A DNA stretch of 64,000 nt. It comes from Hydrogenovibrio thermophilus. GTDB lineage: Bacteria > Pseudomonadota > Gammaproteobacteria > Thiomicrospirales > Thiomicrospiraceae. The notes beneath the pieces are model-generated. The model had not been told where the DNA came from, searched no databases, and saw only the letters and a list, made by a program, of their open reading frames with translations. The stretch covers positions 558,001 to 622,000 of the forward strand of contig NZ_CP035033.1 of the NCBI RefSeq assembly GCF_004028275.1. The letters run 5' to 3'. The translations under genes and the position numbers were made by a program. Position 1 is the stretch's first letter. Every line of letters starts with the position of its first letter. Positions 16,988 to 24,530 of this stretch are shown in pieces.

Positions 16988-17836
16988 ATGATTCACCATA
17001 TCAGCCGGTTGCACTATGACAGTCTAGCCGGGCAAGTGGAAGCGGCGCGCAATGTGGTGGCGTCGCATGTCAATTGGTTGGCGTCACGCTCGGTGTGTTT
17101 GAATGTCGATGAGTTACGAACCTATTCGACCCATGTGCCATTTGACGAATGGTACGATTCGTTAGCGCAGTTGGGCCTGTCACGAACCGAAGAATACCGC
17201 AAGTTGGGTGAGTTGCGGGACCGTATGATGCGACACCATGCCGAGCTGGAAAGTGCGGTTCAGGACGGGCAGTGGCACCAACGTTTCTTTTTACTTCACC
17301 AGCATTTTTTCGACCTGCTCACCGAATTCTGTCAGAACTTTCATATGGTGTTCAATATGTACGATTACCTGACCCATCTGCCGAACCGCAAGCTGTTCGA
17401 TTTGATGGTCGATAAGGGGCATATGAAGGGCGCGCTGGTGATGGCGGACGTGGATCACTTTAAACGTATTAATGATCAGCACGGTCATGACATGGGTGAT
17501 CAGGTGCTGGAACAGATCAGTCGTTTTTTCTTGAATGAATTGAAGTCGGGTGAAGTCATTGCGCGCTATGGCGGTGAGGAATTCATTTTTTACTTTCCGG
17601 CCATGGCGCCGGATTGCGCTCAGGATAAAATCGAACGCATTCGGGAAGGGGTTCAAACACTCGATTTCGGGGATTGCCGTCAGACCTGTTCATTCGGCAT
17701 CAGTCAAGTGGATGGCGAATGTGTGCCTTATAAACAAGCTTTGTGTCGCGCCGACAAAGCTTTGTATCACGCCAAAAACACCGGGCGCAACCGCACGGTG
17801 GTGTATGAGGTCGAGTGGGGGAATCGCCCGGTTTAA
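16988..17836 (+). CDS. Diguanylate cyclase with N-terminal CZB-like sensor (DgcZ-like)
   Basis: A 282-residue protein making the second messenger c-di-GMP. The C-terminal GGDEF domain has an intact active site, 'RYGGEEFIFYF', preceded by 'MADVDHFKRINDQHGHDMGDQ'. The N-terminal 110 residues resemble the zinc-sensing CZB domain of E. coli DgcZ: 'SHVNWL' and 'MMRHHAEL' supply His residues, but the Cys position (LCxFGxW in DgcZ) appears replaced in 'HVPFDEW'. Zinc inhibition may thus be altered or lost. No RxxD inhibitory site is seen before GGEEF. The ATG at 16988 is chosen for its AAAGGG ribosome site; a GTG at 16958 is also in frame. Confidence 0.85.
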   Translation: MIHHISRLHYDSLAGQVEAARNVVASHVNWLASRSVCLNVDELRTYSTHVPFDEWYDSLAQLGLSRTEEYRKLGELRDRMMRHHAELESAVQDGQWHQRFFLLHQHFFDLLTEFCQNFHMVFNMYDYLTHLPNRKLFDLMVDKGHMKGALVMADVDHFKRINDQHGHDMGDQVLEQISRFFLNELKSGEVIARYGGEEFIFYFPAMAPDCAQDKIERIREGVQTLDFGDCRQTCSFGISQVDGECVPYKQALCRADKALYHAKNTGRNRTVVYEVEWGNRPV

Positions 17837-17857
17837 GGTTACCTTTCCTATCCCAAT

Positions 17858-18481
17858 TTAAGCCAGGCCTGGCAATAATTCTTTAAGGCCGTTCGCCAGC
17901 ATTTGGAACGCAATCGCCGTTAACACCATCCCCATGATTTTCGACACGATGTTCATCCCTGTCACACCTAACTTTCGACTGATGGGGCCGGCAAAGTAAA
18001 GCACCAGCCAGAACAGTAAGCCGATGCCCACGGCGACCAGAGAAATGATGAAACGGTCTTCGAAGGTCGGGAATTTTTGCGTCGCCAGAATCAGGGTGGT
18101 AATGGCCCCGGGACCGGCGATAATCGGAATGGCCATTGGCACCACGGCAATGGAATCTTTTGTTTGTGCTTCTTCATGCTCTTCCGGCGAGTGGGTCATG
18201 GCGTCGGTTTTGCTGCGCAGCATCGACAGCCCAAGCAGGGCGATGATGACACCGCCCGCTACTTCCAGTCCCGGAGGGGTGACACCGAAGGCTTTTAACA
18301 GCAAACTGCCGACCCAGGTGACAAGCAACATAATGACGGTAATGGCAATTGCGGTTTGTCGTGCTATGGCTTGTTTTTCGGCTTCGGTGCGGTTGGCGGT
18401 CAGTCCGGCGAAAATGGCCAGGTTGCCGGCCGGATTTGTCACGGTGAGCATGGTGATGGCAAAGGTGATTAAGTGTTCCAT
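17858..18481 (-). CDS. MarC-family inner-membrane protein
   Basis: A 207-residue membrane protein of the MarC/NAAT family with six hydrophobic segments. Typical stretches are 'TVTNPAGNLAIFAGLT' near the N-terminus, 'GVTPPGLEVAGGVIIALLGLSMLR' and 'VVPMAIPIIAGPGAITTLIL'. The family was once tied to multiple antibiotic resistance, but its transport role is unproven; some members are annotated as amino-acid transporters. It is downstream of a nitroreductase on the same strand (45-bp gap). The final codons, LPGLA, overlap a CAGGCCTG motif. Confidence 0.88.
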   Translation of the reverse strand: MEHLITFAITMLTVTNPAGNLAIFAGLTANRTEAEKQAIARQTAIAITVIMLLVTWVGSLLLKAFGVTPPGLEVAGGVIIALLGLSMLRSKTDAMTHSPEEHEEAQTKDSIAVVPMAIPIIAGPGAITTLILATQKFPTFEDRFIISLVAVGIGLLFWLVLYFAGPISRKLGVTGMNIVSKIMGMVLTAIAFQMLANGLKELLPGLA

Positions 18482-18526
18482 TAACGCCGTTCCTCAGGTG
18501 AATGGTTTTCTGTATTCTACTGAATT

Positions 18527-19198
18527 TTAGTCGTAGAATTGAGTAAAGTTTTCAACCGGTTCTCTTTCCGTTCGATACTGATTGACCGGGTGGTTCGTGT
18601 CTTCATAGCCGATGGCCATGCCACCGATTAAAATTTTATCATCCGGCATATTGAGCGTTTGCCGAACAATGTCGGGATATTCGCCCAAGGCTCCTTGCGG
18701 GCAAGTGGCCAGGCCCTGCTCGATGGCCAGTAACATAATGTTTTGTAAAAACATTCCGTAATCCAAATAGGAACCGGTTTCCAGGACATCGTCCATCCAG
18801 AAAAAGAGTGCAACGGGCGCATCAAAGGCGCGATAATTGGCCGCCCATTGTTGGCGTTGTTTTTCCTTGTCTTCACGGGCAATGTTAAGGGCGCCGTAGA
18901 GCTGTTTTCCCGTCGCGACTCGGCGCTGCTTGTATGGAACCGTCCAGGTTTTTGGATAATATTGGTATTGCATTTCACCGCGGATACCGGCGTCAAACTC
19001 TTTGAGCATGCGGCTTTCCAAGCGCTGTTTGGTTTCACCGGAAACGACTGAAACCTGCCAAGGCTGTGTGTTAACACCAGAAGGTGCGTAACGCGCTAAG
19101 TCCAAAATTTGATAAATTTGCCCGTCATCAACGGGTTTGTCTAGAAAGGCACGGGCGGCATGCCGGGTTTTTATGGCGCTGGAAACGGTGGATGTCAT
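18527..19198 (-). CDS. Nitroreductase-family flavoprotein
   Basis: A 223-residue FMN-dependent oxidoreductase. The N-terminal 'SAIKTRHAARAFLDKPV' and 'LARYAPSGVNTQPWQVSVVSG' contain the FMN-phosphate-binding Arg and Ser residues of the family. 'AIEQGLATCPQGAL' and 'ILIGGMAIGYED' mark the C-terminal part of the FMN site. Such enzymes reduce nitroaromatics, quinones or flavins with NAD(P)H; the natural substrate is not evident. It is the first gene of a probable two-gene unit with marC and is divergent from xerC. Confidence 0.9.
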   Translation of the reverse strand: MTSTVSSAIKTRHAARAFLDKPVDDGQIYQILDLARYAPSGVNTQPWQVSVVSGETKQRLESRMLKEFDAGIRGEMQYQYYPKTWTVPYKQRRVATGKQLYGALNIAREDKEKQRQQWAANYRAFDAPVALFFWMDDVLETGSYLDYGMFLQNIMLLAIEQGLATCPQGALGEYPDIVRQTLNMPDDKILIGGMAIGYEDTNHPVNQYRTEREPVENFTQFYD

Positions 19199-19269
19199 TA
19201 TTTTCTCGTATGATGGTGCTGAATTTTATTTAAAATAGAGCTTTGAGTTGTTTGTTGAAGGCCATTATT

Positions 19270-20223
19270 TTGAGTGATTTCAGTCAGTTTATCAAGCAAC
19301 TGCAGCGGTTGAATAAGTCGGCTCATACCGTGAGCAATTATCAGCGTGACCTATTGGGGTTACTGGTGTTTTATCGCGGCGATTTTTTGCAAGAACCGTT
19401 GGACGAGCATACCTTGAAAAATGACCAGGCCTGGGCGTTTTTGGAAGCCTTCAACGATTGGCGCGATATTTCGACCGAAGTGATTCAAGCGTTTGTCGCG
19501 TTTCGCATGGAGCAAGGCATTGCCGCCCGAACGCTGGCGCGTCAGTTATCGGCGGTGCGTTCGTTTTACGATTTCTTGCTGGAAGAAGGGCGTGTCGGTC
19601 ATAATCCGGCCAAGGGCGTCAAAGCGCCGAAACAACCCAAGCCATTGCCGAAAAGCCTGGATGTGGACCTGACCCGCCAGTTAATGGAGCAGCCGCTGGA
19701 AACCTGGCAGGATGTACGGGATCAAGCCATTTTTGAACTGTTGTATTCCGGCGGGTTACGGGTATCCGAACTGGTGGACATGGATTTATCGCCAGGCCTG
19801 GACAATTTGCACGACGGTTGGGTGCGCGTGCTGGGCAAAGGCCAAAAAGAACGGGATGCCCCGGTGGGCGCGCAGGCTCAAAAAGCCATTCAACACTGGC
19901 TGTCGATTCGCGCCGATTACGCCAAGCCCGACGAAAAAGCGGTTTTCGTGAACCGTTTCGGCAAACGGTTGGGGGTGCGTTCCATCCAAAAACAACTGGA
20001 TGAACGCACCTTAAAAGCCGGTTTGCCGACCAAGATGTCGCCGCATAGATTGCGGCACGCCTGCGCAACGCATGTGTTAGAATCTAGCGGGGATTTACGG
20101 GCGGTGCAAGAAATGCTCGGCCACGCCAATTTATCCACCACACAGATTTACACCAAACTGGATTTGCAGCATCTGGCAACGGTTTACGACCAAGCGCATC
20201 CGAGAGCGAAAAAGAAACCTTAA
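19270..20223 (+). CDS. xerC: XerC, tyrosine site-specific recombinase
   Basis: A 317-residue recombinase that resolves chromosome dimers at dif together with XerD. All catalytic residues are visible: Arg in 'SGGLRVSELV', 'HRLRHACATH', 'LGHANLSTTQIY' with the nucleophile Tyr. The N-terminal SAM-like domain ('HTVSNYQRDL') binds the dif half site. The TTG at 19270 is chosen because GAAGG lies upstream; an in-frame TTG at 19243 would add nine residues. It is followed by hslV, a frequent proteobacterial order. Two CAGGCCTG motifs lie inside it, encoding QAW and PGL. Confidence 0.93.
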   Translation: MSDFSQFIKQLQRLNKSAHTVSNYQRDLLGLLVFYRGDFLQEPLDEHTLKNDQAWAFLEAFNDWRDISTEVIQAFVAFRMEQGIAARTLARQLSAVRSFYDFLLEEGRVGHNPAKGVKAPKQPKPLPKSLDVDLTRQLMEQPLETWQDVRDQAIFELLYSGGLRVSELVDMDLSPGLDNLHDGWVRVLGKGQKERDAPVGAQAQKAIQHWLSIRADYAKPDEKAVFVNRFGKRLGVRSIQKQLDERTLKAGLPTKMSPHRLRHACATHVLESSGDLRAVQEMLGHANLSTTQIYTKLDLQHLATVYDQAHPRAKKKP

Positions 20224-20280
20224 ACGGTTTTGGCGCTCTGAACGGCAGCCAAATTCAGTCAAGCGAATGGAAAGAAGACG

Positions 20281-20832
20281 ATGAGTGAACAGACTTTTCA
20301 CGGAACCACGATTTTATGCGCCAAACGCGATGGCCAGATGGTCATTGGCGGCGATGGCCAAGTGACGTTGGGGCACGTTGTGATGAAGGGCAATGCCCGC
20401 AAGGTGCGCCGCCTGTACAACGGTAAAATCCTGTCCGGTTTTGCCGGCGCGACGGCCGATGCGTTCACCTTGTTCGAACGTTTTGAGGGCAAGTTGCAGA
20501 CGCACAATGGCCAGTTGATGCGCGCCGCCGTGGAAATGGCCAAAGACTGGCGTACCGACCGTGCCTTGCGTAAGTTGGAAGCCATGATGCTGGTGGCGGA
20601 TGCCGATAACATGCTGTTGATTTCCGGCACCGGTGATGTCATCGAACCGGCGCACGACTTCATCGCCATCGGTTCCGGCGGAAACTATGCGCATTCCGCG
20701 GCTCAGGCCTTGATGCAAAACACCGAATTGTCGGCGCGTGACGTGGTAGAGAAATCTCTGAACATCGCGGCCGATTTATGTATTTACACCAACCACAATC
20801 TCACGATTGAAACCTTGGAAAAAGAGGATTGA
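20281..20832 (+). CDS. hslV: HslV (ClpQ), peptidase subunit of the HslUV protease
   Basis: A 183-residue N-terminal-nucleophile threonine peptidase. The catalytic Thr is expected at residue 9, after the propeptide MSEQTFHG, as in several proteobacteria whose HslV starts 'FHGTTI'. The proteasome-beta-like core is clear: '[11 protein letters not shown]', '[10 protein letters not shown]', '[19 protein letters not shown]' and '[13 protein letters not shown]'. It would stack on the HslU hexamer encoded at 12880-14199. The two genes are usually adjacent as hslVU; here they are 6 kb apart on opposite strands. Confidence 0.96.
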   Translation: MSEQTFHGTTILCAKRDGQMVIGGDGQVTLGHVVMKGNARKVRRLYNGKILSGFAGATADAFTLFERFEGKLQTHNGQLMRAAVEMAKDWRTDRALRKLEAMMLVADADNMLLISGTGDVIEPAHDFIAIGSGGNYAHSAAQALMQNTELSARDVVEKSLNIAADLCIYTNHNLTIETLEKED

Positions 20833-20835
20833 ACC

Positions 20836-21411
20836 ATGAGTGTTACGCCCGAAACATCGGAAAACGCCCAGGCCTGCCCGCCGGAAACGCAGGGCAAAAG
20901 CGAAAAATACTTTGAAAGTTTTCTATGGAATAGCCGGTTTGTGGTGCTGTTCGCGGTCATCGCCAGTTTGTTGATGGCGTTCGGCATTTTCTACATGACC
21001 TCGATTGATGTCTACTACACCTTGGCGCATTTGACGCATTATCATGAATTGACCGATATGGAGCGCGCCGAGCTGAAATCGCAAACCGTCGCTCATGTGG
21101 TCGGTTCGGTGGACGGCTTCCTGTTGGGAGCGATTATGTTGATTTTCTCGTTGGGCTTGTATGAGCTCTTCATCTCCAAAATCGACGAAGCCGAAGGCGC
21201 AAAAAGTGCCAGCAAGATTTTGATGATCAAGTCGTTGGACGACTTGAAAGACAAACTGGCGAAAGTCATTTTGCTGATTCTGATTGTCATGTTCTTTGAA
21301 CAGGCTCTGTTCTTAAAGCCGACGGCCCCGCTGGAGTTGCTGTATTACTCATTGGCGATTATGTTGGTGGCCTTGGCCTTGTACCTTTCACATAAAGCCT
21401 ATGCGCATTAA
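20836..21411 (+). CDS. YqhA-family (UPF0114) membrane protein
   Basis: A 191-residue inner-membrane protein of the UPF0114/YqhA family. An unusual 25-residue polar N-terminus (CAGGCCTG lies in its QAC codons) is followed by 'FESFLWNSRFVVLFAVIASLL', 'VGSVDGFLLGAIMLIFSLGLYELFIS', and 'LDDLKDKLAKVILLILIVMFFE', all typical of the family, with four hydrophobic segments. It starts three bases after the hslV stop, so the two are translated from one transcript. The biochemical function of the family is not established. Confidence 0.9.
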   Translation: MSVTPETSENAQACPPETQGKSEKYFESFLWNSRFVVLFAVIASLLMAFGIFYMTSIDVYYTLAHLTHYHELTDMERAELKSQTVAHVVGSVDGFLLGAIMLIFSLGLYELFISKIDEAEGAKSASKILMIKSLDDLKDKLAKVILLILIVMFFEQALFLKPTAPLELLYYSLAIMLVALALYLSHKAYAH

Positions 21412-21458
21412 ATTACGACCGCATTAGCCTTAATTGGCATCAACAAAAAAACATAATT

Positions 21459-21487
21459 CAAAAACCGCCAGGCCTGGCGGTTTTTTT
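21459..21487. terminator. CAGGCCTG terminator after xerC-hslV-yqhA
   Basis: The hairpin AAAACCGCCAGGCCTGGCGG ends in seven T; it separates two convergent units. Confidence 0.85.
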
Positions 21488-21511
21488 GTATTTGAAAGGG
21501 CTGGTTTGAGC

Positions 21512-22114
21512 TCAGGGGCGAGCTAATGCAAACCGATCTCGTGTGGTGGAGTAGAGGTCGCCGCCGAGTTTGCCGATGGCATCGAGTTGGTCGGCTTGTA
21601 TCATGCCGTCCTGAACGATGGCGTCGTCGATAAAAATATTGACCACGTCGAGCAGGATCAGCGTGCCGCCGGTGGGTTGGTCGGAAATTGGTAGAAGTTC
21701 GCGTAGTTTGCATTCGTAGCGCACCGGCGCGTTGGCGACGCTCTTGGCGCGGACTTTTTCGCTGTCGCAAGCGGGAATGTCGGCGGCGGTGAATTCGCTG
21801 GTTTCCGGTGGTAGGGCGGCGCAGGAGGCGTTCATTTTGTCGGCCATCTCGGCGCTGACGATATTGACCACGGCGTCACCGGTTTCTTTCAGGTTTCGTA
21901 AGGTGTCTTTTTCCTGTTGGGTTTGCGGCATCACGTGGGTAATGGTGAGCACCGGCGGAGTGACGCTGGCAACGCTGAAAAACGAATAGGGGGCGATGTT
22001 ATCTGTGCCTTGTGCGCTGAGGGTGCTGACCCAAGCGATGGGGCGGGGAATGATACCGCCGACCAGCATTTTATAGGTCTGCAGTGGTTCCAGTTGGGCG
22101 ATGTCGTGGTGCAT
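21512..22114 (-). CDS. Flavin reductase-like (FMN-binding split barrel) protein
   Basis: A 200-residue protein of the flavin-reductase-like family (DIM6/NTAB type). It starts with 'YKMLVGGIIPRPIAWVSTLS', followed by 'NIAPYSFFSVASVTPPVLTI' and 'DTLRNLKETGDAVVNIVS', the standard FMN-binding pattern. Family members are NAD(P)H:flavin oxidoreductases or bind flavin for partner monooxygenases. It is ten bases downstream of the ElyC/YdcF-like gene on the same strand, so it ends a probable three-gene unit. Confidence 0.88.
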   Translation of the reverse strand: MHHDIAQLEPLQTYKMLVGGIIPRPIAWVSTLSAQGTDNIAPYSFFSVASVTPPVLTITHVMPQTQQEKDTLRNLKETGDAVVNIVSAEMADKMNASCAALPPETSEFTAADIPACDSEKVRAKSVANAPVRYECKLRELLPISDQPTGGTLILLDVVNIFIDDAIVQDGMIQADQLDAIGKLGGDLYSTTRDRFALARP

Positions 22115-22123
22115 GTGTGTTCC

Positions 22124-22954
22124 TTATTCGGATGCGTTGGATTCGGGCGCTTTGGGTTTGGGGAACCAGTCCGAACTTTTCCCTGTCCAGTAATAGGCCG
22201 TTAGGCCAATCCATTCTTTCCATGCGGGTTCCAATGATTTTAAGTGGTCGAAAAAGTCTAAGTCGATTTTTCGGTATTCGTCGCTGTTGGAGCGGAAATC
22301 GACCGGATAAGCGATGACGTGGATGCCTTGTTTGTTGGCGATTCCGACGGCGCGTGGCATGTGAAACGCGGAGGTAATGAGCAGGTAGCGTCCATCGGGT
22401 TTCGGCAGTAAAGGGTGAACGTTTCGGAAGTTCTCATAGGTGTTGCGCGAGTCGGATTCGATAATGATTCGATTCGGTGCAATATCCAGCGCCGTGAGTA
22501 ATTGGCGCGCCAGGCCGCCTTCTTTTTCCGATTGGTTTTGTAATTGGAGCGAGCCACTGCCGCCGGTGAAGATGACGGGAGCCTCCGGGTAACGGGTGGC
22601 CATCTGTTTGGCAGCGATGTAGCGGTCGCCGCCCAAACCGAGTTCCGGGGTTTGCCAGCTTAAGCTGCGTTTTAAATCTTCGCCGCCGCCCAGGACCAGA
22701 ATGCCGTCGATTTTGGCTGGCATAGGATTAGGCGTGGCGAAGCGTTTTTCCAGTGGCTGGATTAACAGGTCGCCGACCGGGAAGGCTAAAATAATCAACG
22801 CAATCAAGCCGGTGGGTAACAGGATTTTTTTGGCGGTTCGGATTTGGTTGAACAGCAAGAAAAGGATTCCGATAATCATTAATATGATAATCAGGTTGCT
22901 TGGGCTAAGCAGCGCCCAGGCGACTTTTGAGAGAACGAAAAAAACGTGATCCAT
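22124..22954 (-). CDS. ElyC/YdcF-like membrane protein (DUF218)
   Basis: A 276-residue protein with two N-terminal membrane segments (about residues 15-35 and 44-62) and a periplasmic DUF218 domain. The family core is visible: 'IDGILVLGGGEDLKRSL', 'APVIFTGGSGSL', 'IIIESDSRNTYEN' and 'YLLITSAFHMPRAVGI'. The two-helix topology matches E. coli ElyC, which affects peptidoglycan/undecaprenyl-phosphate metabolism at low temperature. It starts three bases after the PAS-GGDEF stop, so the two are probably co-transcribed. The exact function is inferred from family only. Confidence 0.85.
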   Translation of the reverse strand: MDHVFFVLSKVAWALLSPSNLIIILMIIGILFLLFNQIRTAKKILLPTGLIALIILAFPVGDLLIQPLEKRFATPNPMPAKIDGILVLGGGEDLKRSLSWQTPELGLGGDRYIAAKQMATRYPEAPVIFTGGSGSLQLQNQSEKEGGLARQLLTALDIAPNRIIIESDSRNTYENFRNVHPLLPKPDGRYLLITSAFHMPRAVGIANKQGIHVIAYPVDFRSNSDEYRKIDLDFFDHLKSLEPAWKEWIGLTAYYWTGKSSDWFPKPKAPESNASE

Positions 22955-22957
22955 AGT

Positions 22958-24259
22958 TTAAGCTTGAGACAGTTCGTTGGCTAAAATGGTTTGATTGCGC
23001 CCGTTTTCCTTGGCGGCATAAACCGCCTTGTCGGCTTGGGCGATGATGTCTTCGAAAGTGTCACCGTTGCCCGGATAACCGGCCAGGCCGATACTCAAGG
23101 TGAACGGTAGAATGCCGATGCTGGGCCAGTCCGCGCTTTCAAATGCCTGGCGCAGTTTCTCGGCAATGACTTCGGTGTCTTCCAATTTGGTGTTGGGGAA
23201 GATAATGACGAACTCTTCTCCTCCCCAGCGATAAATGTAATCGGAGCTGCGAATGGCTTGCTGAAGGAGCTGGCCACCGAAGACAATGGCTTCGTCGCCC
23301 TTTTGGTGGCCGTGCATGTCATTGATGCTTTTGAAGTCGTCGAAATCCACGACGGCGAGACTCAGCGGCATCTTATTGCGTTTCGACAGCGCCAAGTGGC
23401 GTTGTGCCTGATTTTCGCCTTCCCGCCGGTTCGGCAACTGGGTGAGGAAGTCATTGGCCGCCAAGGCTTCCAGTTGGAATTGCAGTTGTTTGCGTTCGGT
23501 GATGTTTTGTACCATGCCCACCATGCGGAGCGGTTTGCCGTCATCACCGCGTTGGCAAACTTTGCCCCGGTCATGTACCCACAGATAATGGCCGTTTCGG
23601 TTGCGGAGGCGGTACTCCACTTCGTAGACGCCGCGCAAGCCTTGGTGATAATCCTGCATGACCTGCATGACCATTTGCAGGTCGTCCGGGTGGACATTGC
23701 GGGTCCAGGTTTCAATGACGGGCTCCATTTCGTTCGGGCCGTAACCGAGCATTTTTTTCAGCTGCGGACTGAAGAACACATAACCGGTGTCCACTTCCCA
23801 CTCCCAAAGACCGTCCGAGGCTTCATTCAGAGCAAACCAGATACTGTTCTCTTTGGTTTGCAGGTCTTTTTCCAGCGCCAGGCGTTTGTTAACGTTGCGG
23901 GCGATGGATAGAAAATAAGTTTGGCCTTGGTGTTCAAAGTGGGTGGTGTTGATTTCAACCGCAATTTCGCCGCCGTTTTTATGGAGATGACGGCCAACGA
24001 AAGTATAGGTTTTGTGGGCTTGGATAACTTGGGCAATTTCATCCCATTGTGGCTGACCGACGACATCTTTTTGCAAGGAAAGTACGGAATGATTCAGGAC
24101 TTCATGTTTTTCAAAGCCGAGGTCTTCATAAGCGGCGCGATTGCACCAGAGAATATTGGATGTTTTCGGTTCCAGCAGATAAACGCCGTCGGCCAAATTG
24201 TCGAAAAGTGTTTCAAAATCCGGGTGTTCGGTCTGGTGTTCGGTCTTTTGGGTTGCCAT
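22958..24259 (-). CDS. Diguanylate cyclase with two PAS domains
   Basis: A 433-residue cytoplasmic signalling protein. Two PAS domains (about residues 15-125 and 140-260) are followed by a GGDEF domain with 'FLTQLPNRREGENQAQ', 'LAVVDFDDFKSINDMHGHQK' and an intact 'YRWGGEEFVIIFP' active site. The second PAS ends in a PAC-like 'EYRLRNRNGHYLWVHDRGKV'. It should make c-di-GMP in response to an unknown cue; no transmembrane segment is seen. It is divergent from clpB and first in a unit with the ElyC/YdcF-like and flavin-reductase genes. Confidence 0.92.
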   Translation of the reverse strand: MATQKTEHQTEHPDFETLFDNLADGVYLLEPKTSNILWCNRAAYEDLGFEKHEVLNHSVLSLQKDVVGQPQWDEIAQVIQAHKTYTFVGRHLHKNGGEIAVEINTTHFEHQGQTYFLSIARNVNKRLALEKDLQTKENSIWFALNEASDGLWEWEVDTGYVFFSPQLKKMLGYGPNEMEPVIETWTRNVHPDDLQMVMQVMQDYHQGLRGVYEVEYRLRNRNGHYLWVHDRGKVCQRGDDGKPLRMVGMVQNITERKQLQFQLEALAANDFLTQLPNRREGENQAQRHLALSKRNKMPLSLAVVDFDDFKSINDMHGHQKGDEAIVFGGQLLQQAIRSSDYIYRWGGEEFVIIFPNTKLEDTEVIAEKLRQAFESADWPSIGILPFTLSIGLAGYPGNGDTFEDIIAQADKAVYAAKENGRNQTILANELSQA

Positions 24260-24434
24260 TTATGGGGCCTGTAAATCTCCACTCCTTTTGCGTTTGCATG
24301 CATCAGCAGGGATAAACGCCAGAAGTGCCTTAGTGTCAGGGTTGCGTAATTTTATTTAGTATTATTTATTTTTTGATATATCAATATGATATACGATATG
24401 AACTTAACTTTAACCTTAATATTTCCCTTTTTCA

Positions 24435-24461
24435 CTTGAAAATGTTTTTTTTGTCCATATC
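24435..24461 (+). promoter_or_regulatory. Sigma-32-type heat-shock promoter of clpB
   Basis: CTTGAAA at 24435-24441 and TCCATAT at 24454-24460 are spaced by 12 bases. This fits the RpoH consensus CTTGAAA-N11-16-CCCCATNT and lies about 70 bp before the clpB start, as expected for this heat-shock gene. Confidence 0.7.
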
Positions 24462-24530
24462 TTTAGTTTAGATCAATAATCCTTGCAGGTTAACGGCTTA
24501 GACAAGGTTAGTTTAAGGAGAATCTTAAGA

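Noticed and set aside
24375-24386. TTGATATATCAA as a possible FNR site before clpB
   Set aside because: The half sites are spaced by two bases, not four, so it does not fit the FNR consensus.
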